Of a DNA stretch of 64,000 bases, positions 27,712 to 37,456 are shown piece by piece (positions within the stretch are counted from its first letter, which is position 1; each line of letters begins with the position of its first letter). Under the pieces are notes generated by a model that worked only from the letters and a program-made list of their open reading frames with translations, searched no databases and had not been told where the DNA came from. The position numbers and the translations under genes were made by a program. The DNA lies in contig NZ_CP055930.1 of NCBI RefSeq assembly GCF_013927005.1, forward strand, positions 682,001-746,000, in the 5' to 3' direction. The stretch is from Enterobacter sp. RHBSTW-00175. GTDB taxonomy: Bacteria; Pseudomonadota; Gammaproteobacteria; Enterobacterales; Enterobacteriaceae.

Positions 27712-28437
27712 CTACTCTTTATTCTTCTGCTCAATCGACGCCAGGATACCGCGCAGGATGTTCAGCTCCTGGCTTTCCGGGCGCGCACGGGTAAACATAC
27801 GGCGCAGTTTGTTCATCACCTGCCCCGGGTGACCTTCACGGATAAAACCGGTTGAAAGCAGGGTCTGTTCCAGATGACCGTAGAAACGCTCCAGGTCGTC
27901 CACCAGCGGGTAAGCCGCCTCTTCTTTATGTTCTACCGGTTTCTCCTGCGTTGCCAGCCAGGCCATGCGCACTTCGTAGGCAATAACCTGTACCGCCATC
28001 GCCAGGTTCAGCGAGCTGTATTCCGGGTTTGCGGCAATCGCCACGTGATAATGACATTTTTGCAGTTCGTCGTTGGTCAGGCCAACGCGTTCACGGCCAA
28101 ACACCAGTGCAACTGGTGCCTGTTCAGCTTCTGCCACGCTTTTCAGACCGCATTCACGCGGGTCCAGCATCGGCCACGGCAGCGTACGCGAGCGCGCGCT
28201 GGTGCCCACCACCAGGCTACAACCTGCCAGAGCTTCGTCGAGGGTATCAACAATCTGGGCATTGCCGATAACATCACTGGCACCGGCCGCCAGGGCGATA
28301 GCCTGGGAGTCGGGTTTGACCAGTGGGTTTACCAGCCACAGATTGGTTAAACCCATGGTTTTCATTGCGCGGGCAACAGAGCCCATATTGCCGGTATGCG
28401 ATGTTTCGACCAGCACGATTCGAATGTTTTGCAGCAT
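27712..28437 (-). CDS. trmJ: tRNA (cytidine/uridine-32-2'-O)-methyltransferase TrmJ
   Basis: TrmJ methylates the 2'-O of Cm32/Um32 in tRNA and is a SPOUT-class knotted methyltransferase working as a dimer. The 241-residue protein begins [30 protein letters not shown] and has the SPOUT motifs [16 protein letters not shown] and [19 protein letters not shown]. It is a few residues shorter than in E. coli. It is divergent from suhB and upstream of iscR, the standard order. Confidence 0.95.
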   Translation of the reverse strand: MLQNIRIVLVETSHTGNMGSVARAMKTMGLTNLWLVNPLVKPDSQAIALAAGASDVIGNAQIVDTLDEALAGCSLVVGTSARSRTLPWPMLDPRECGLKSVAEAEQAPVALVFGRERVGLTNDELQKCHYHVAIAANPEYSSLNLAMAVQVIAYEVRMAWLATQEKPVEHKEEAAYPLVDDLERFYGHLEQTLLSTGFIREGHPGQVMNKLRRMFTRARPESQELNILRGILASIEQKNKE

Positions 28438-28495
28438 AGTTTTTAGTGTCTGAATTCAGTGTCTGAAGAATATTCGGGCATATTATCATAATCGG

Positions 28496-28524
28496 GAGAC
28501 ATAATCCGATCCCGCTGCTATACT
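28496..28524 (+). promoter_or_regulatory. Candidate suhB promoter
   Basis: GAGACA (28496-28501) and TATACT (28519-28524) lie 17 bases apart, about 45 bases upstream of the suhB ATG, in the 131-base gap between the divergent genes trmJ and suhB. Confidence 0.5.
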
Positions 28525-28568
28525 CTGCGCCGATTTTCATGTTCTTTAACATCCAGTGAGAGAGACCG

Positions 28569-29372
28569 ATGCATCCGATGCTGACCATCGCCGTGCGCGC
28601 AGCGCGCAAGGCGGGTAATGTAATTGCCAAACACTACGAAACTCCAGACTCCGTAGAAACCAGCCAGAAAGGCAGCAATGATTTCGTGACTAACGTCGAT
28701 AAAGCCGCAGAAGCGATTATTATCGAAACGATCCGCAAATCTTACCCGCAGCACACCATCATCACCGAAGAAAGCGGTGAACATGAAGGTACCGATCAGG
28801 ATGTTCAATGGGTTATCGATCCACTGGATGGCACCACCAACTTCGTAAAACGCCTGCCACACTTCTCTGTGTCTATCGCTGTACGCATTAAAGGCCGTAC
28901 TGAAGTCGCCGTTGTCTACGATCCAATGCGTAACGAACTGTTCACCGCAACCCGCGGCCAGGGCGCTCAGCTGAACGGCTACCGTCTGCGTTGCAGCAAT
29001 GCACGTGACCTGGACGGCACCATTCTGGCGACCGGCTTCCCGTTCAAAGCGAAGCAGCACGCAACTACTTATATGAATATCCTGGGCAAACTGTTCACCG
29101 AATGTGCCGATTTCCGTCGCACCGGTTCTGCTGCACTGGATCTGGCATACGTTGCGACCGGTCGCGTTGACGGTTACTTCGAACTGGCACTGAAGCCGTG
29201 GGACTTTGCTGCGGGTGAGCTGATCGCGCGTGAAGCGGGCGCACTGGTGTGTGACTTCACCGGCGGCCACAACTACATGACCACCGGCAACATCGTTGCA
29301 GGTAACCCACGCGTTGTTAAAGCCATGCTGGCAAACATGCGTGATGAACTGAGCGACGCGCTGAAGCGTTAA
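28569..29372 (+). CDS. suhB: SuhB, inositol-1-monophosphatase and rRNA transcription factor
   Basis: SuhB has inositol monophosphatase activity but its main known role in E. coli is as a part of the rRNA antitermination complex with NusA and RNA polymerase. The 267-residue protein has the two family motifs WVIDPLDGTTNFVKRLPHF (metal-binding) and KPWDFAAGELIAREAGA, and starts MHPMLTIAVRAARKAGNVIAKHYE. It stands alone on the plus strand; a GC hairpin (GCGGGC-ACCT-GCCCGC, 29388-29403) after the stop may end the transcript. Confidence 0.97.
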   Translation: MHPMLTIAVRAARKAGNVIAKHYETPDSVETSQKGSNDFVTNVDKAAEAIIIETIRKSYPQHTIITEESGEHEGTDQDVQWVIDPLDGTTNFVKRLPHFSVSIAVRIKGRTEVAVVYDPMRNELFTATRGQGAQLNGYRLRCSNARDLDGTILATGFPFKAKQHATTYMNILGKLFTECADFRRTGSAALDLAYVATGRVDGYFELALKPWDFAAGELIAREAGALVCDFTGGHNYMTTGNIVAGNPRVVKAMLANMRDELSDALKR

Positions 29373-29408
29373 TTCAGTCATCAGGGTGCGGGCACCTGCC
29401 CGCCCCTG

Positions 29409-30389
29409 TTAAAACGGCCGCAATCCCCTTCCTACCGGCACCGCACTCATCCACATCGTTACCGCCGCAACAAGTAAAATAACGCCACCTGCCAGCGCAA
29501 GTGTTGTCCAGCCAACCTGTCGCCACAATACCGGCGTTTTATTACCGCTCAGTTTTACCGCCAGTTGACGGAAACTGTGTACCAGCAACGCCAGTGAAGT
29601 AATCGTTAGTGATGTTCCCGCCGCCATCGCCAGCGCTGAGATCATTCCCCAGCCAAACACACCAATAACCTTACTGAACAGCAGCACCATGATCGCCCCC
29701 GAACACGGGCGCATTCCCATCGAGAGAACAATCATCAACCGTGCGCGCCAGTCATCGCCATTTTGCAGCTGTTTTTGAGTCGGCAAATGTTGATGTCCAC
29801 AGCCGCAATGAGCATCGTGAACGTGGTATGGCATAAAGGTTTTGAATGTTGGTTTTTGCAGTAAGGCGCGCATTTTCTTTAGTGCTCGCCAGCAGAGGAT
29901 CAGCCCCAGCACGCCCACCAGCGCGTAGCTGCCCTTCTCTAGCCAGAAACTGCTCAAATGAAGCTGACGCGCCGGGAGTTGCAGAAGCGACAGGACGACC
30001 ACTACCAGCACAATAGCCACAAGCCCCTGTAGCAATGAGGAGGCCAGCGTCAGGCCAATACTCGATTTCAGCTTTGAGGGATGCGTGGCAAGCCAGGTGG
30101 TAATCACAATTTTGCCGTGTCCGGGGCCAAGCGCGTGCAAAACACCATACAGAAAGCTGAAAATCAGCAGCGATCCCCCCGCCTGAGTCGGGTTGTCGGC
30201 CACGGCTTTTAGCAGCCCGCTCATCTGCTGATTAACATCACGCTGCCAGAGGATGCTTTTCATCATCACCTGCGGCCATAATTGCCACAGCCAAAGCATG
30301 CCGCCTGCGGCCAACACCAGAAACAGGGCCAGCGGCCAAAGCTGCAACCAGCGGCGGGGTTTTCTGACGGGGGAAGAGATCACTGACAT
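29409..30389 (-). CDS. NicO-family nickel/cobalt permease
   Basis: The 326-residue inner-membrane protein has about six to seven hydrophobic segments, the NicO-type motif HALGPGHGKIVI in an early helix, and a histidine/cysteine-rich cytoplasmic loop (HVHDAHCGCGHQH) before the second half (MGMRPCSGAIMVLLFS). This layout is that of the RcnA/NicO group moving Ni2+ or Co2+. Direction of transport cannot be told from sequence. It overlaps the upstream DUF1007 gene by ten bases, indicating a two-gene operon. In E. coli this position holds yfhR, so this is an accessory pair. Confidence 0.85.
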   Translation of the reverse strand: MSVISSPVRKPRRWLQLWPLALFLVLAAGGMLWLWQLWPQVMMKSILWQRDVNQQMSGLLKAVADNPTQAGGSLLIFSFLYGVLHALGPGHGKIVITTWLATHPSKLKSSIGLTLASSLLQGLVAIVLVVVVLSLLQLPARQLHLSSFWLEKGSYALVGVLGLILCWRALKKMRALLQKPTFKTFMPYHVHDAHCGCGHQHLPTQKQLQNGDDWRARLMIVLSMGMRPCSGAIMVLLFSKVIGVFGWGMISALAMAAGTSLTITSLALLVHSFRQLAVKLSGNKTPVLWRQVGWTTLALAGGVILLVAAVTMWMSAVPVGRGLRPF

Positions 30390-31018
30390 TGCAACGTTAC
30401 CTGCTGTGCAAACTGTTTACCCAGCTCCATATCCTCTGGCGGAGCATCTTCTTTATCGAGAGACACGGCAAAGTTAAGCGTTTCTTCACTGGGTTTAGGG
30501 GTGTGGACCGCCAGCGTACAGCGTTTTTGCAGCCCGGCAGGCAGCTGCGCATCGCTGTCTTCGGCATAACTCATATCGACGTAATAGCTTGGGTCAAAAG
30601 TTGAAAAGGTATACTTTTGCCCCGCCAGCGGCTGGGGTTGCGCCAGAGGCAGCACAAACGTCAGCACCGCCTGATGCCCTTCACGCGACATCCCGTATTC
30701 CGTCGGGCGATTAAGGAATTTAACTTTCTGGCCGTTATGCCAGAACTCGGTGAAATAGTGCTGACCCAGTACATTCGCCATCACTTCCGCCGCCAGTTTT
30801 TTCCAGACATCATCGCCAGGTTTGGCATTTCCGGCATCATAAAGCAGGTCAGCAGAGGTGATTTCGTCCATCGTCCAGCGCATCTTAAGGCCGCTAAGTT
30901 GCGTCCCGTCTGTCACCAGCGTTGTTTGCAGGCTAATAAAACTGTGAGGATGTGCGCTGACGGTAAAAGTGAAAACCGCCAAAAATAACGTCAGAGCACT
31001 TTGTTTAACTATTTGCAT
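30380..31018 (-). CDS. DUF1007 periplasmic protein, partner of the NicO permease
   Basis: The 212-residue product has a clear signal peptide (MQIVKQSALTLFLAVFTFTVSA, cleavage before HPHSF) and a DUF1007 domain. The mature N terminus HPHSFIS could bind a metal ion. DUF1007 proteins are commonly encoded beside NicO permeases and are thought to pass metal to or from them, but no activity is established. I chose the ATG at 31018-31016, with AGGA upstream; a TTG directly before it is an alternative. The end overlaps the permease gene by ten bases. Confidence 0.8.
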   Translation of the reverse strand: MQIVKQSALTLFLAVFTFTVSAHPHSFISLQTTLVTDGTQLSGLKMRWTMDEITSADLLYDAGNAKPGDDVWKKLAAEVMANVLGQHYFTEFWHNGQKVKFLNRPTEYGMSREGHQAVLTFVLPLAQPQPLAGQKYTFSTFDPSYYVDMSYAEDSDAQLPAGLQKRCTLAVHTPKPSEETLNFAVSLDKEDAPPEDMELGKQFAQQVTLQCQ

Positions 31019-31143
31019 CAATTCCTCACGTCAAAAATTCTGTGATGTTCGCCTGCAATCCTGAAGGAAAGCATTCCCGTTGCGCTTTATTGCAGACATC
31101 CTTTAGCTATTCTTACCAAACACTCACACTGGATACCCGACAG

Positions 31144-32421
31144 ATGATGACGACGCTTGAGATTCCATCTGTGCTTTCCAGTTCGCAGCGCCGCTGCCAG
31201 GTGCTTTTGATGCTTTACCTGCCAGATACTGCCGTAACCGCACAGAGCATTATGGCTGCCAACGGGGTTGACGACACCATCGCACGGCAAGATATAGCCG
31301 AGACACGCGATGAAATCCAGCGCTATCATCGGCTTGATATCGTCACGCATCATGACGGCAGCTACCGAATTGAGGGCACCGCGCTGAATCAGCGTTTATG
31401 CCTGCTGCACTGGTTGCGCAGGGCGCTCAGGCTTTGCCCACAGTTTGTTTCTCACCAGTTTACTCCGGCATTAAAAACCGCGCTTAAACGGCACGGCATT
31501 GCCCGCCCTCTGTACGATGACATCAACCTGCGCGCGCTGATTAACTTCTGTTCCCGCAGGCTTCAGCGCCAGTTTGAATGCCGGGATGTGCAGTTTTTAC
31601 AGCTTTTTTTACAATATTGTCTGATTCAACACCATCAGGGGAATACGCCGCGCTTCACCCACGTTCAGCGCAACTGGGCGCAGTCCAGGGGAGAATATTT
31701 TACGGCGCAGGAGATTGTTCGCCACTGGAAACGTCGTGTACCCGCAGCACCGCATATCGATGAGCAACTGTTTTTGTCGCTGCTGTTCATGATGCTGCGC
31801 ACTCCCGATCCGGTTCTGGATAAACACCAGCAGGATCAGCGTTTACGCCGTACTATTGTCCGCATGATTGCGCGTTTTCGGGCACAGACCGGGATGAACT
31901 TCAGCGACGAGCAAGGGCTGACCGATCAGCTTTATATCCACCTGACTCAGGCGCTTGATCGCTCTTTATTTGATATCGGCATCGATAACAGCCTGCCGGA
32001 AGAGATCCATCGCCTTTACCCGCGCCTGCTGCGTACAACCAAAGCGTCGCTGTTTGAGCTGGAAGCCGAATTCGGGCTGCGTTTTTCCGAAGAAGAGATG
32101 AGCCTGGTGGCGGTGATTTTTGGAGCCTGGCTGATGCAGGAGAACGATCTGCACGAAAAACAGGTCGTGCTGTTAACGGGGGATGATAAAGAGTGCGAGG
32201 CGTTAATTGAGCAACAGCTACGTGAACTGACGCTGCTGCCGCTCAATATTCGTTATCTGACGTTACAGGCTTTTCAGAAGGAGGGAGCACCGCGTGAAGC
32301 CTCACTGGTTATCACCCCCTACCCCACGGCGCTGCCGCTATTCTCACCGCCGCTGGTCCATGCCGTTGAGACACTCAATGCGCAGCAGCAAGAACATATT
32401 CGCACCATGCTGGAGTCGTAA
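31144..32421 (+). CDS. csiE: CsiE, stationary-phase-inducible PRD-domain protein
   Basis: CsiE is a starvation-inducible protein (sigma-S and cAMP-CRP dependent in E. coli) of unknown function with PTS-regulation-like domains. The 425-residue product starts MMTTLEIPSVLSSSQRRCQ at 31144. Its N-terminal winged-helix-like part and a PRD-like domain (TDQLYIHLTQALDRSLFDIGIDNSLPEEIHRLYPRLL) resemble BglG-type antiterminators. The final TAA abuts the hcaT stop with no base between, so the two convergent genes have no room for a terminator. Upstream, TATTCT (31108-31113) could be a sigma-S-type -10. Confidence 0.92.
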   Translation: MMTTLEIPSVLSSSQRRCQVLLMLYLPDTAVTAQSIMAANGVDDTIARQDIAETRDEIQRYHRLDIVTHHDGSYRIEGTALNQRLCLLHWLRRALRLCPQFVSHQFTPALKTALKRHGIARPLYDDINLRALINFCSRRLQRQFECRDVQFLQLFLQYCLIQHHQGNTPRFTHVQRNWAQSRGEYFTAQEIVRHWKRRVPAAPHIDEQLFLSLLFMMLRTPDPVLDKHQQDQRLRRTIVRMIARFRAQTGMNFSDEQGLTDQLYIHLTQALDRSLFDIGIDNSLPEEIHRLYPRLLRTTKASLFELEAEFGLRFSEEEMSLVAVIFGAWLMQENDLHEKQVVLLTGDDKECEALIEQQLRELTLLPLNIRYLTLQAFQKEGAPREASLVITPYPTALPLFSPPLVHAVETLNAQQQEHIRTMLES

Positions 32422-33561
32422 TCAGACCCGCGCCGCCACTTTGGGACGTACTACCATTGCGGGCAGCGCGACCAGTGCCATGACCCAGAATACGCCGTGG
32501 CCCAGTTGCTGATACAGGAAGCCCGCAAATACGGTCATCACGGCAATACTGCCGCCCATTGCAACGGCTGAATAGACCGCCTGCAAGCGAATAACATCCC
32601 CACCTTCCCGGGCTGAGATATAGCGCATGGCAGCCAGATGGCACACCGTGAAGGTGCCACAGTGCAGAATTTGCGCCACGAGAAGCCACGGCAGTTCTGT
32701 CGTCCAGCCCATAATGCCCCAGCGCGCCACACCGCACACGGCGGAAAGCAGCAGCAGGTCGCGAGCCCCAAAGCGACGGAACAGTTTTTTGCTCAGGGCA
32801 AAGATAATCACCTCAGCAACAACGCCAAGCGACCAGAGATACCCCACGGCTGAAGCCGAGTACCCTGCCCCTTGCCAGTAAATTGCGCTAAAACCGTAAT
32901 AGGCTGCATGTGCTCCCTGAAGCAGGCACACGCACGCCAGAAAGCGCCAGCTTTGGACGACCAACGCCCTCCAGGCAGGCCAGCCAGCGCTTTCCTGATG
33001 GCGGTTTTCTCCCTGCGGCATCACTGAAGGGCGCAATAACATACCCAACAGCATTGAAGCGATCCCGAGGCTCAACAACGCCAGAATGGCGTGATAATCG
33101 TAGAGACTGACCAGCTTGCCCACCAGCGCAGAGCCAATCACAAAGGCAATCGAACCCCACAGACGTACGCGACCATAATCCATGGTTATCTGTTTTTGCC
33201 AGGTATTCGCCAGCGCATCCGTCAGCGGTACCAGCGGAGAGAAGAACAGATTGAAGCCCACCATCACTACCATCAACCACGCAAACTGATGGCTGACCCA
33301 GAAGCAGGCCACAAAGACCAGCGTCAGCAGCGCCAGAATTCGTACAGCTTTAATCAGTAAGGAGGGATCGCTGACGCGTGGCGCAATTAACAGACTTCCC
33401 AGAAAACGCGCAACCAGCCCGGCGCCCAGCAGCACGCCAATGGTTTCCGGCGTAAGGCCAATCCCTTTGAGCCAGACGCTCCAGAAAGGCAGGAAAATAC
33501 CGTAGCTAAAAAAGTAGGTGAAATAGCTGAGCGCCAGCCAGCGTGTGGAATGCAAAACCAT
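32422..33561 (-). CDS. hcaT: HcaT, MFS permease (putative 3-phenylpropionate transporter)
   Basis: This 379-residue major facilitator protein has twelve predicted membrane helices (MVLHSTRWLALSYFTYFFSYGIFLPFWSVW...), the length of E. coli HcaT. In E. coli it is next to the hca genes for phenylpropionate breakdown, but those are missing here, so the substrate may differ or the gene may serve another sugar- or acid-type compound. The ATG at 33561-33559 follows a perfect AGGAGG; an 18-residue upstream extension was rejected. It is convergent with csiE. Confidence 0.88.
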   Translation of the reverse strand: MVLHSTRWLALSYFTYFFSYGIFLPFWSVWLKGIGLTPETIGVLLGAGLVARFLGSLLIAPRVSDPSLLIKAVRILALLTLVFVACFWVSHQFAWLMVVMVGFNLFFSPLVPLTDALANTWQKQITMDYGRVRLWGSIAFVIGSALVGKLVSLYDYHAILALLSLGIASMLLGMLLRPSVMPQGENRHQESAGWPAWRALVVQSWRFLACVCLLQGAHAAYYGFSAIYWQGAGYSASAVGYLWSLGVVAEVIIFALSKKLFRRFGARDLLLLSAVCGVARWGIMGWTTELPWLLVAQILHCGTFTVCHLAAMRYISAREGGDVIRLQAVYSAVAMGGSIAVMTVFAGFLYQQLGHGVFWVMALVALPAMVVRPKVAARV

Positions 33562-33733
33562 GAATCCCTCCTGAAATGGAGGCGATAGTCTGGCGTTAAT
33601 CCCCGACTTTAGCAAGTCATTAGCGTGCTATAAATTAACGATAAATTAACATCAGTGAGAGCCGGATAGCGTATGGCGAGAGCGGGAAAATTGTATTACG
33701 TTTAAACTACATCGCATGCAGAGGTCGTTTGCC

Positions 33734-34156
33734 ATGAACAGCTTACGTTATTTCGATTTCGGCTCCTCACGCTCCTTCCTGTTATTGATTGCCCGTATCG
33801 CCATCGTTGTCCTGTTTATTATTTTTGGCTATCCCAAACTGACGGGGTTTAGCGGCACCGTTCAATATATGACCTCGCTCGGCGCCCCCATGCCCACGCT
33901 GGCGGCCATTATCGCGGTGGTGATGGAAGTCCCCGCAGCTATTCTTATCGTGCTGGGTTTTTACACTCGCCCTATTGCCGTGCTGTTTATTTTCTACACG
34001 CTGGGAACGGCGGTGATTGGTCATCACTACTGGGATATGACCGGTGATGCCGTGGTGCCGAATATGATTAATTTCTACAAGAACGTCAGTATTGCTGGTG
34101 CATTTATTTTGCTGGCGATAACCGGCCCTGGCGCAATATCCCTCGACAGGCGTTAA
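33734..34156 (+). CDS. yphA: YphA, DoxX-family inner-membrane protein
   Basis: The 140-residue protein has four hydrophobic segments and the DoxX signature ([37 protein letters not shown]). Function is not established; DoxX-like proteins have been linked to redox and membrane stress. The ATG at 33734 follows a GAGG site and gives the E. coli-type start [13 protein letters not shown]. In E. coli yphA is the first of a long yph cluster; here only yphA remains next to glyA. Confidence 0.9.
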   Translation: MNSLRYFDFGSSRSFLLLIARIAIVVLFIIFGYPKLTGFSGTVQYMTSLGAPMPTLAAIIAVVMEVPAAILIVLGFYTRPIAVLFIFYTLGTAVIGHHYWDMTGDAVVPNMINFYKNVSIAGAFILLAITGPGAISLDRR

Positions 34157-34157
34157 A

Positions 34158-34188
34158 CAAAAAAAAGGCCGCAATCGCGGCCTTTTTA
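34158..34188. terminator. Bidirectional terminator between yphA and glyA
   Basis: Arms GGCCGC (34167-34172) and GCGGCC (34177-34182) with an AATC loop are flanked by a run of A on the left and T on the right, so an intrinsic terminator forms on both strands for these convergent genes. Confidence 0.9.
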
Positions 34189-34208
34189 CTTTCTGCAAAG
34201 CAGAGGGA

Positions 34209-35462
34209 TTATGCGTATACCGGGAAGCGCGCGCAGATATCCAGAACTTTACCTTTAACGCGCTCGATTACCGCTTCGTCATTGATATTGTCCAGAACGT
34301 CACACATCCAGCCAGCCAGCTCTTTCACTTCGGCTTCTTTAAAGCCACGGCGAGTCACAGCCGGAGAACCGATACGGATACCGGAGGTCACAAACGGGCT
34401 CTTCGGATCGTTTGGTACGCTGTTTTTGTTCACGGTGATGTTGGCGCGGCCCAGGGCTGCGTCAGCTTCTTTACCGGTCAGGTTTTTATCAACCAGATCC
34501 AGCAGGAACAGGTGGTTTTCAGTGCCGCCAGAAACCACTTTATAGCCACGGCTCAGGAACACTTCCACCATCGCTTTAGCGTTTTTAGCAACCTGCTGCT
34601 GGTAAACCTTGAACTCAGGTTCCATCGCTTCTTTCAGCGCAACCGCTTTACCCGCGATGACGTGCATCAGTGGGCCACCCTGCGCGCTTGGGAACACAGC
34701 AGAGTTCAGTTTTTTGTACAGCTCTTCATCGCCGCCCTTCGCCAGGATCAGGCCGCCGCGCGGACCCGCCAGGGTTTTGTGGGTGGTGGTGGTCACGACG
34801 TGAGCGTGAGGAACCGGGTTCGGGTAAACGTCTGCGGCAATCAGACCGGCAACGTGCGCCATATCCACGAACAGATATGCACCGATGCTGTCAGCGATTT
34901 CACGCATTTTTGCCCAGTCAACCACGCCAGAGTATGCAGAGAAGCCACCGATGATCATCTTCGGTTTGTGGGTCTGAGCCAGCTTCGCCATCTCTTCGTA
35001 GTCAATTTTACCTGACTCATCAATACCATAAGGCACGATGTTGTACAGTTTGCCAGAGAAGTTAACCGGGGAACCGTGAGTCAGGTGACCGCCTTGCGCC
35101 AGGTTCATACCCAGAACGGTATCACCCGGTTGCAGCAGCGCGGTGTAAACCGCGAAGTTAGCCTGGGAGCCTGAGTGCGGCTGCACGTTAGCGTAGTCTG
35201 CACCAAACAGCGCTTTTGCGCGGTCGATAGCCAGTTGCTCAACGATATCAACGTATTCGCAACCGCCGTAGTAGCGCTTGCCCGGGTAACCTTCAGCATA
35301 TTTGTTGGTCAGCTGAGAACCCTGCGCCTGCATAACGCGCGGGCTGGTGTAGTTCTCGGAGGCGATCAGTTCGATGTGCTCTTCCTGACGTACTTTTTCC
35401 TGCTCCATAGCCTGCCACAGTTCGGCATCATAATCGGCAATGTTCATTTCACGCTTTAACAT
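34209..35462 (-). CDS. glyA: Serine hydroxymethyltransferase
   Basis: GlyA converts serine and tetrahydrofolate to glycine and methylene-THF, the main source of one-carbon units. The 417-residue PLP enzyme has the PLP-lysine motif [14 protein letters not shown] (about Lys229) and the signature [33 protein letters not shown]. The ATG at 35462 gives [13 protein letters not shown] PurR box lies upstream in the gap shared with hmp, as in E. coli, where MetR also acts. Confidence 0.97.
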   Translation of the reverse strand: MLKREMNIADYDAELWQAMEQEKVRQEEHIELIASENYTSPRVMQAQGSQLTNKYAEGYPGKRYYGGCEYVDIVEQLAIDRAKALFGADYANVQPHSGSQANFAVYTALLQPGDTVLGMNLAQGGHLTHGSPVNFSGKLYNIVPYGIDESGKIDYEEMAKLAQTHKPKMIIGGFSAYSGVVDWAKMREIADSIGAYLFVDMAHVAGLIAADVYPNPVPHAHVVTTTTHKTLAGPRGGLILAKGGDEELYKKLNSAVFPSAQGGPLMHVIAGKAVALKEAMEPEFKVYQQQVAKNAKAMVEVFLSRGYKVVSGGTENHLFLLDLVDKNLTGKEADAALGRANITVNKNSVPNDPKSPFVTSGIRIGSPAVTRRGFKEAEVKELAGWMCDVLDNINDEAVIERVKGKVLDICARFPVYA

Positions 35463-35532
35463 CCGCATCTCCTGACTCAGCTAACAATAAAATTTTGGCC
35501 TGAAAAGGCAGTCCTGTTGGACGACGGGCAAC

Positions 35533-35595
35533 AGTATAACTGATTAGTTCTGTGATAACAGGTCTTGACAAACGATTTTACGCAAACGTTTTCCT
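35533..35595 (-). promoter_or_regulatory. PurR box and promoter elements of glyA
   Basis: ACGCAAACGTTTTCCT (35580-35595) is a full match to the PurR consensus ANGCAANCGNTTNCNT. A TATACT hexamer on the minus strand (35538-35533) may be the -10 box of glyA. The PurR repressor with hypoxanthine or guanine is therefore expected to lower glyA expression. Confidence 0.7.
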
Positions 35596-35692
35596 CCACG
35601 CCACGCAAGGGTTTGAGGAATAAAGCTCTCACTATTTTCAACGGATTTCTTTTCAGGTTTGTGATGCATATTTTTCACGATGCAAAGAACCA

Positions 35693-35738
35693 TTTACAAC
35701 GCAGGGGTACTTTCTATAAGATGCATTTAAAATACATC
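35693..35738 (+). promoter_or_regulatory. hmp promoter with NsrR operator
   Basis: TTTACA (35693-35698) and TATAAG (35715-35720) form a candidate promoter with a 16-base spacer. An NsrR site overlaps and follows the -10 (35718-35738): half-sites AAGATGCATTT and AAATACATC, close to the E. coli hmp operator. NsrR should repress hmp until nitric oxide damages its Fe-S cluster. The 304-base glyA-hmp gap is explained by this and the glyA elements. Confidence 0.75.
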
Positions 35739-35766
35739 ATTAAAGTAACATCTAAAGGACGCGCTC

Positions 35767-36957
35767 ATGCTCGACGCTCAAACCATCGCTACTGTTAAGG
35801 CTACTATTCCCCTGCTGGTTGAAACCGGCCCTAAACTCACCGCCCATTTCTACGATCGTATGTTTACGCATAACCCGGAGCTCAAAGAGATTTTCAACAT
35901 GAGCAACCAGCGTAACGGCGATCAGCGCGAAGCGTTGTTTAACGCTATCGCCGCATATGCCAGCAATATTGAAAACCTGGCGGCGCTGCTGCCTGCGGTA
36001 GAGAAAATTGCACAGAAACATACCAGCTTCCAGATCAAGCCAGAGCAATACAACATCGTTGGCGGTCACCTGCTGGCAACGCTCGATGAGATGTTCAGCC
36101 CGGGTCAGGAAGTACTGGACGCCTGGGGTAAAGCCTACGGCGTGCTGGCAGGTGTCTTTATTAACCGCGAAGCGCAGATCTACAGTGAAAACGCCAGTAA
36201 AAATGGCGGCTGGGAAGGCACTCGCGCATTCCGTATTGTCGAAAAAACGCCACGCAGCGCACTGATTACCAGCTTCGAATTCGAACCTGTGGATGGCCAA
36301 CCAGTGGCAGATTATCAGCCGGGTCAGTATCTGGGCGTGTGGCTGAAACCAGAAGGTTTCCCGCACCAGGAGATCCGCCAGTACTCTCTGACTCGTAAGC
36401 CTGACGGTAAAGGCTACCGCATTGCCGTGAAACGCGAAGATGGCGGTCAGGTTTCCAGCTGGCTGCATAACAATGCCAGCGTGGGTGATGTGGTGCATCT
36501 GGCCGCGCCTGCGGGTGATTTCTTTATGGCCGTTGACGCCAATACCCCGGTTACGCTGATTTCCGCAGGTGTTGGTCAAACACCAATGCTGGCGATGCTG
36601 GATACGCTGGCGAAAGCGAGCCACAGCGCGCAGGTGAACTGGTTCCACGCCGCAGAAAATGGTGACGTTCATGCGTTTGCGGATGAAGTGAAAACGCTGG
36701 CGGCAGATCTGCCACGCTTTAGCGCGCACACCTGGTATCGCCTGCCAACTGAAGCCGATCGCGCGGCTGCTCGCTTCGACAGCGAAGGTTTGATTGATTT
36801 AAGCCAGCATGAAGGGGCGTTCAGCGCACCGGATATGCAGTTCTATGTGTGTGGCCCGGTGGCATTTATGCAGTATGCGGCGAAGCAGTTGGTTGAGCTG
36901 GGTGTGAATAAAGACAGCATTCATTATGAGTGCTTCGGCCCGCATAAGGTGCTGTAA
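35767..36957 (+). CDS. hmp: Flavohemoglobin, nitric oxide dioxygenase
   Basis: Hmp oxidises NO to nitrate with O2 and NADPH. The 396 residues comprise an N-terminal globin domain (1-138; heme His in [16 protein letters not shown], near residue 85-95), a FAD-binding barrel with [11 protein letters not shown], and a C-terminal NAD(P) domain ([25 protein letters not shown]). Length equals that of E. coli. It is divergent from glyA with its own NsrR-controlled promoter. Confidence 0.97.
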   Translation: MLDAQTIATVKATIPLLVETGPKLTAHFYDRMFTHNPELKEIFNMSNQRNGDQREALFNAIAAYASNIENLAALLPAVEKIAQKHTSFQIKPEQYNIVGGHLLATLDEMFSPGQEVLDAWGKAYGVLAGVFINREAQIYSENASKNGGWEGTRAFRIVEKTPRSALITSFEFEPVDGQPVADYQPGQYLGVWLKPEGFPHQEIRQYSLTRKPDGKGYRIAVKREDGGQVSSWLHNNASVGDVVHLAAPAGDFFMAVDANTPVTLISAGVGQTPMLAMLDTLAKASHSAQVNWFHAAENGDVHAFADEVKTLAADLPRFSAHTWYRLPTEADRAAARFDSEGLIDLSQHEGAFSAPDMQFYVCGPVAFMQYAAKQLVELGVNKDSIHYECFGPHKVL

Positions 36958-36959
36958 TC

Positions 36960-37030
36960 GCCCGGCGGCGCTGTACTTGCACGGGCCTGTGAGAGGTATT
37001 GCAGGCCGGGTAAGCACAGCGCCACCCGGC
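36960..37030. repeat. REP/BIME pair between hmp and glnB
   Basis: A REP unit GCCGGGTAAGCACAGCGC...(37005-37030) and a diverged inverted unit (36960-36988, CGGCGGCGCTGTACTTGCAC core) face each other just after the hmp stop. It lies at the 3' ends of convergent hmp and glnB and may stabilise or end both messages. Confidence 0.75.
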
Positions 37031-37037
37031 AAGAAAA

Positions 37038-37385
<348 letters not shown>

Positions 37386-37456
37386 TTAAACTCTTGCCAG
37401 TAAGCTGCCTCGTAATCGGTTGCTCACAGTATCATATTCATTCGGTTTTTGCGGTA

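Noticed and set aside
28518..29381. A 287-codon frame antisense to suhB
   Set aside because: suhB is a full-length, conserved gene; the opposite frame has no motif and no independent promoter or start support.
35752..36729. A 325-codon frame antisense to hmp
   Set aside because: It covers the hmp gene and its regulatory region, and the composition is that of a shadow frame.
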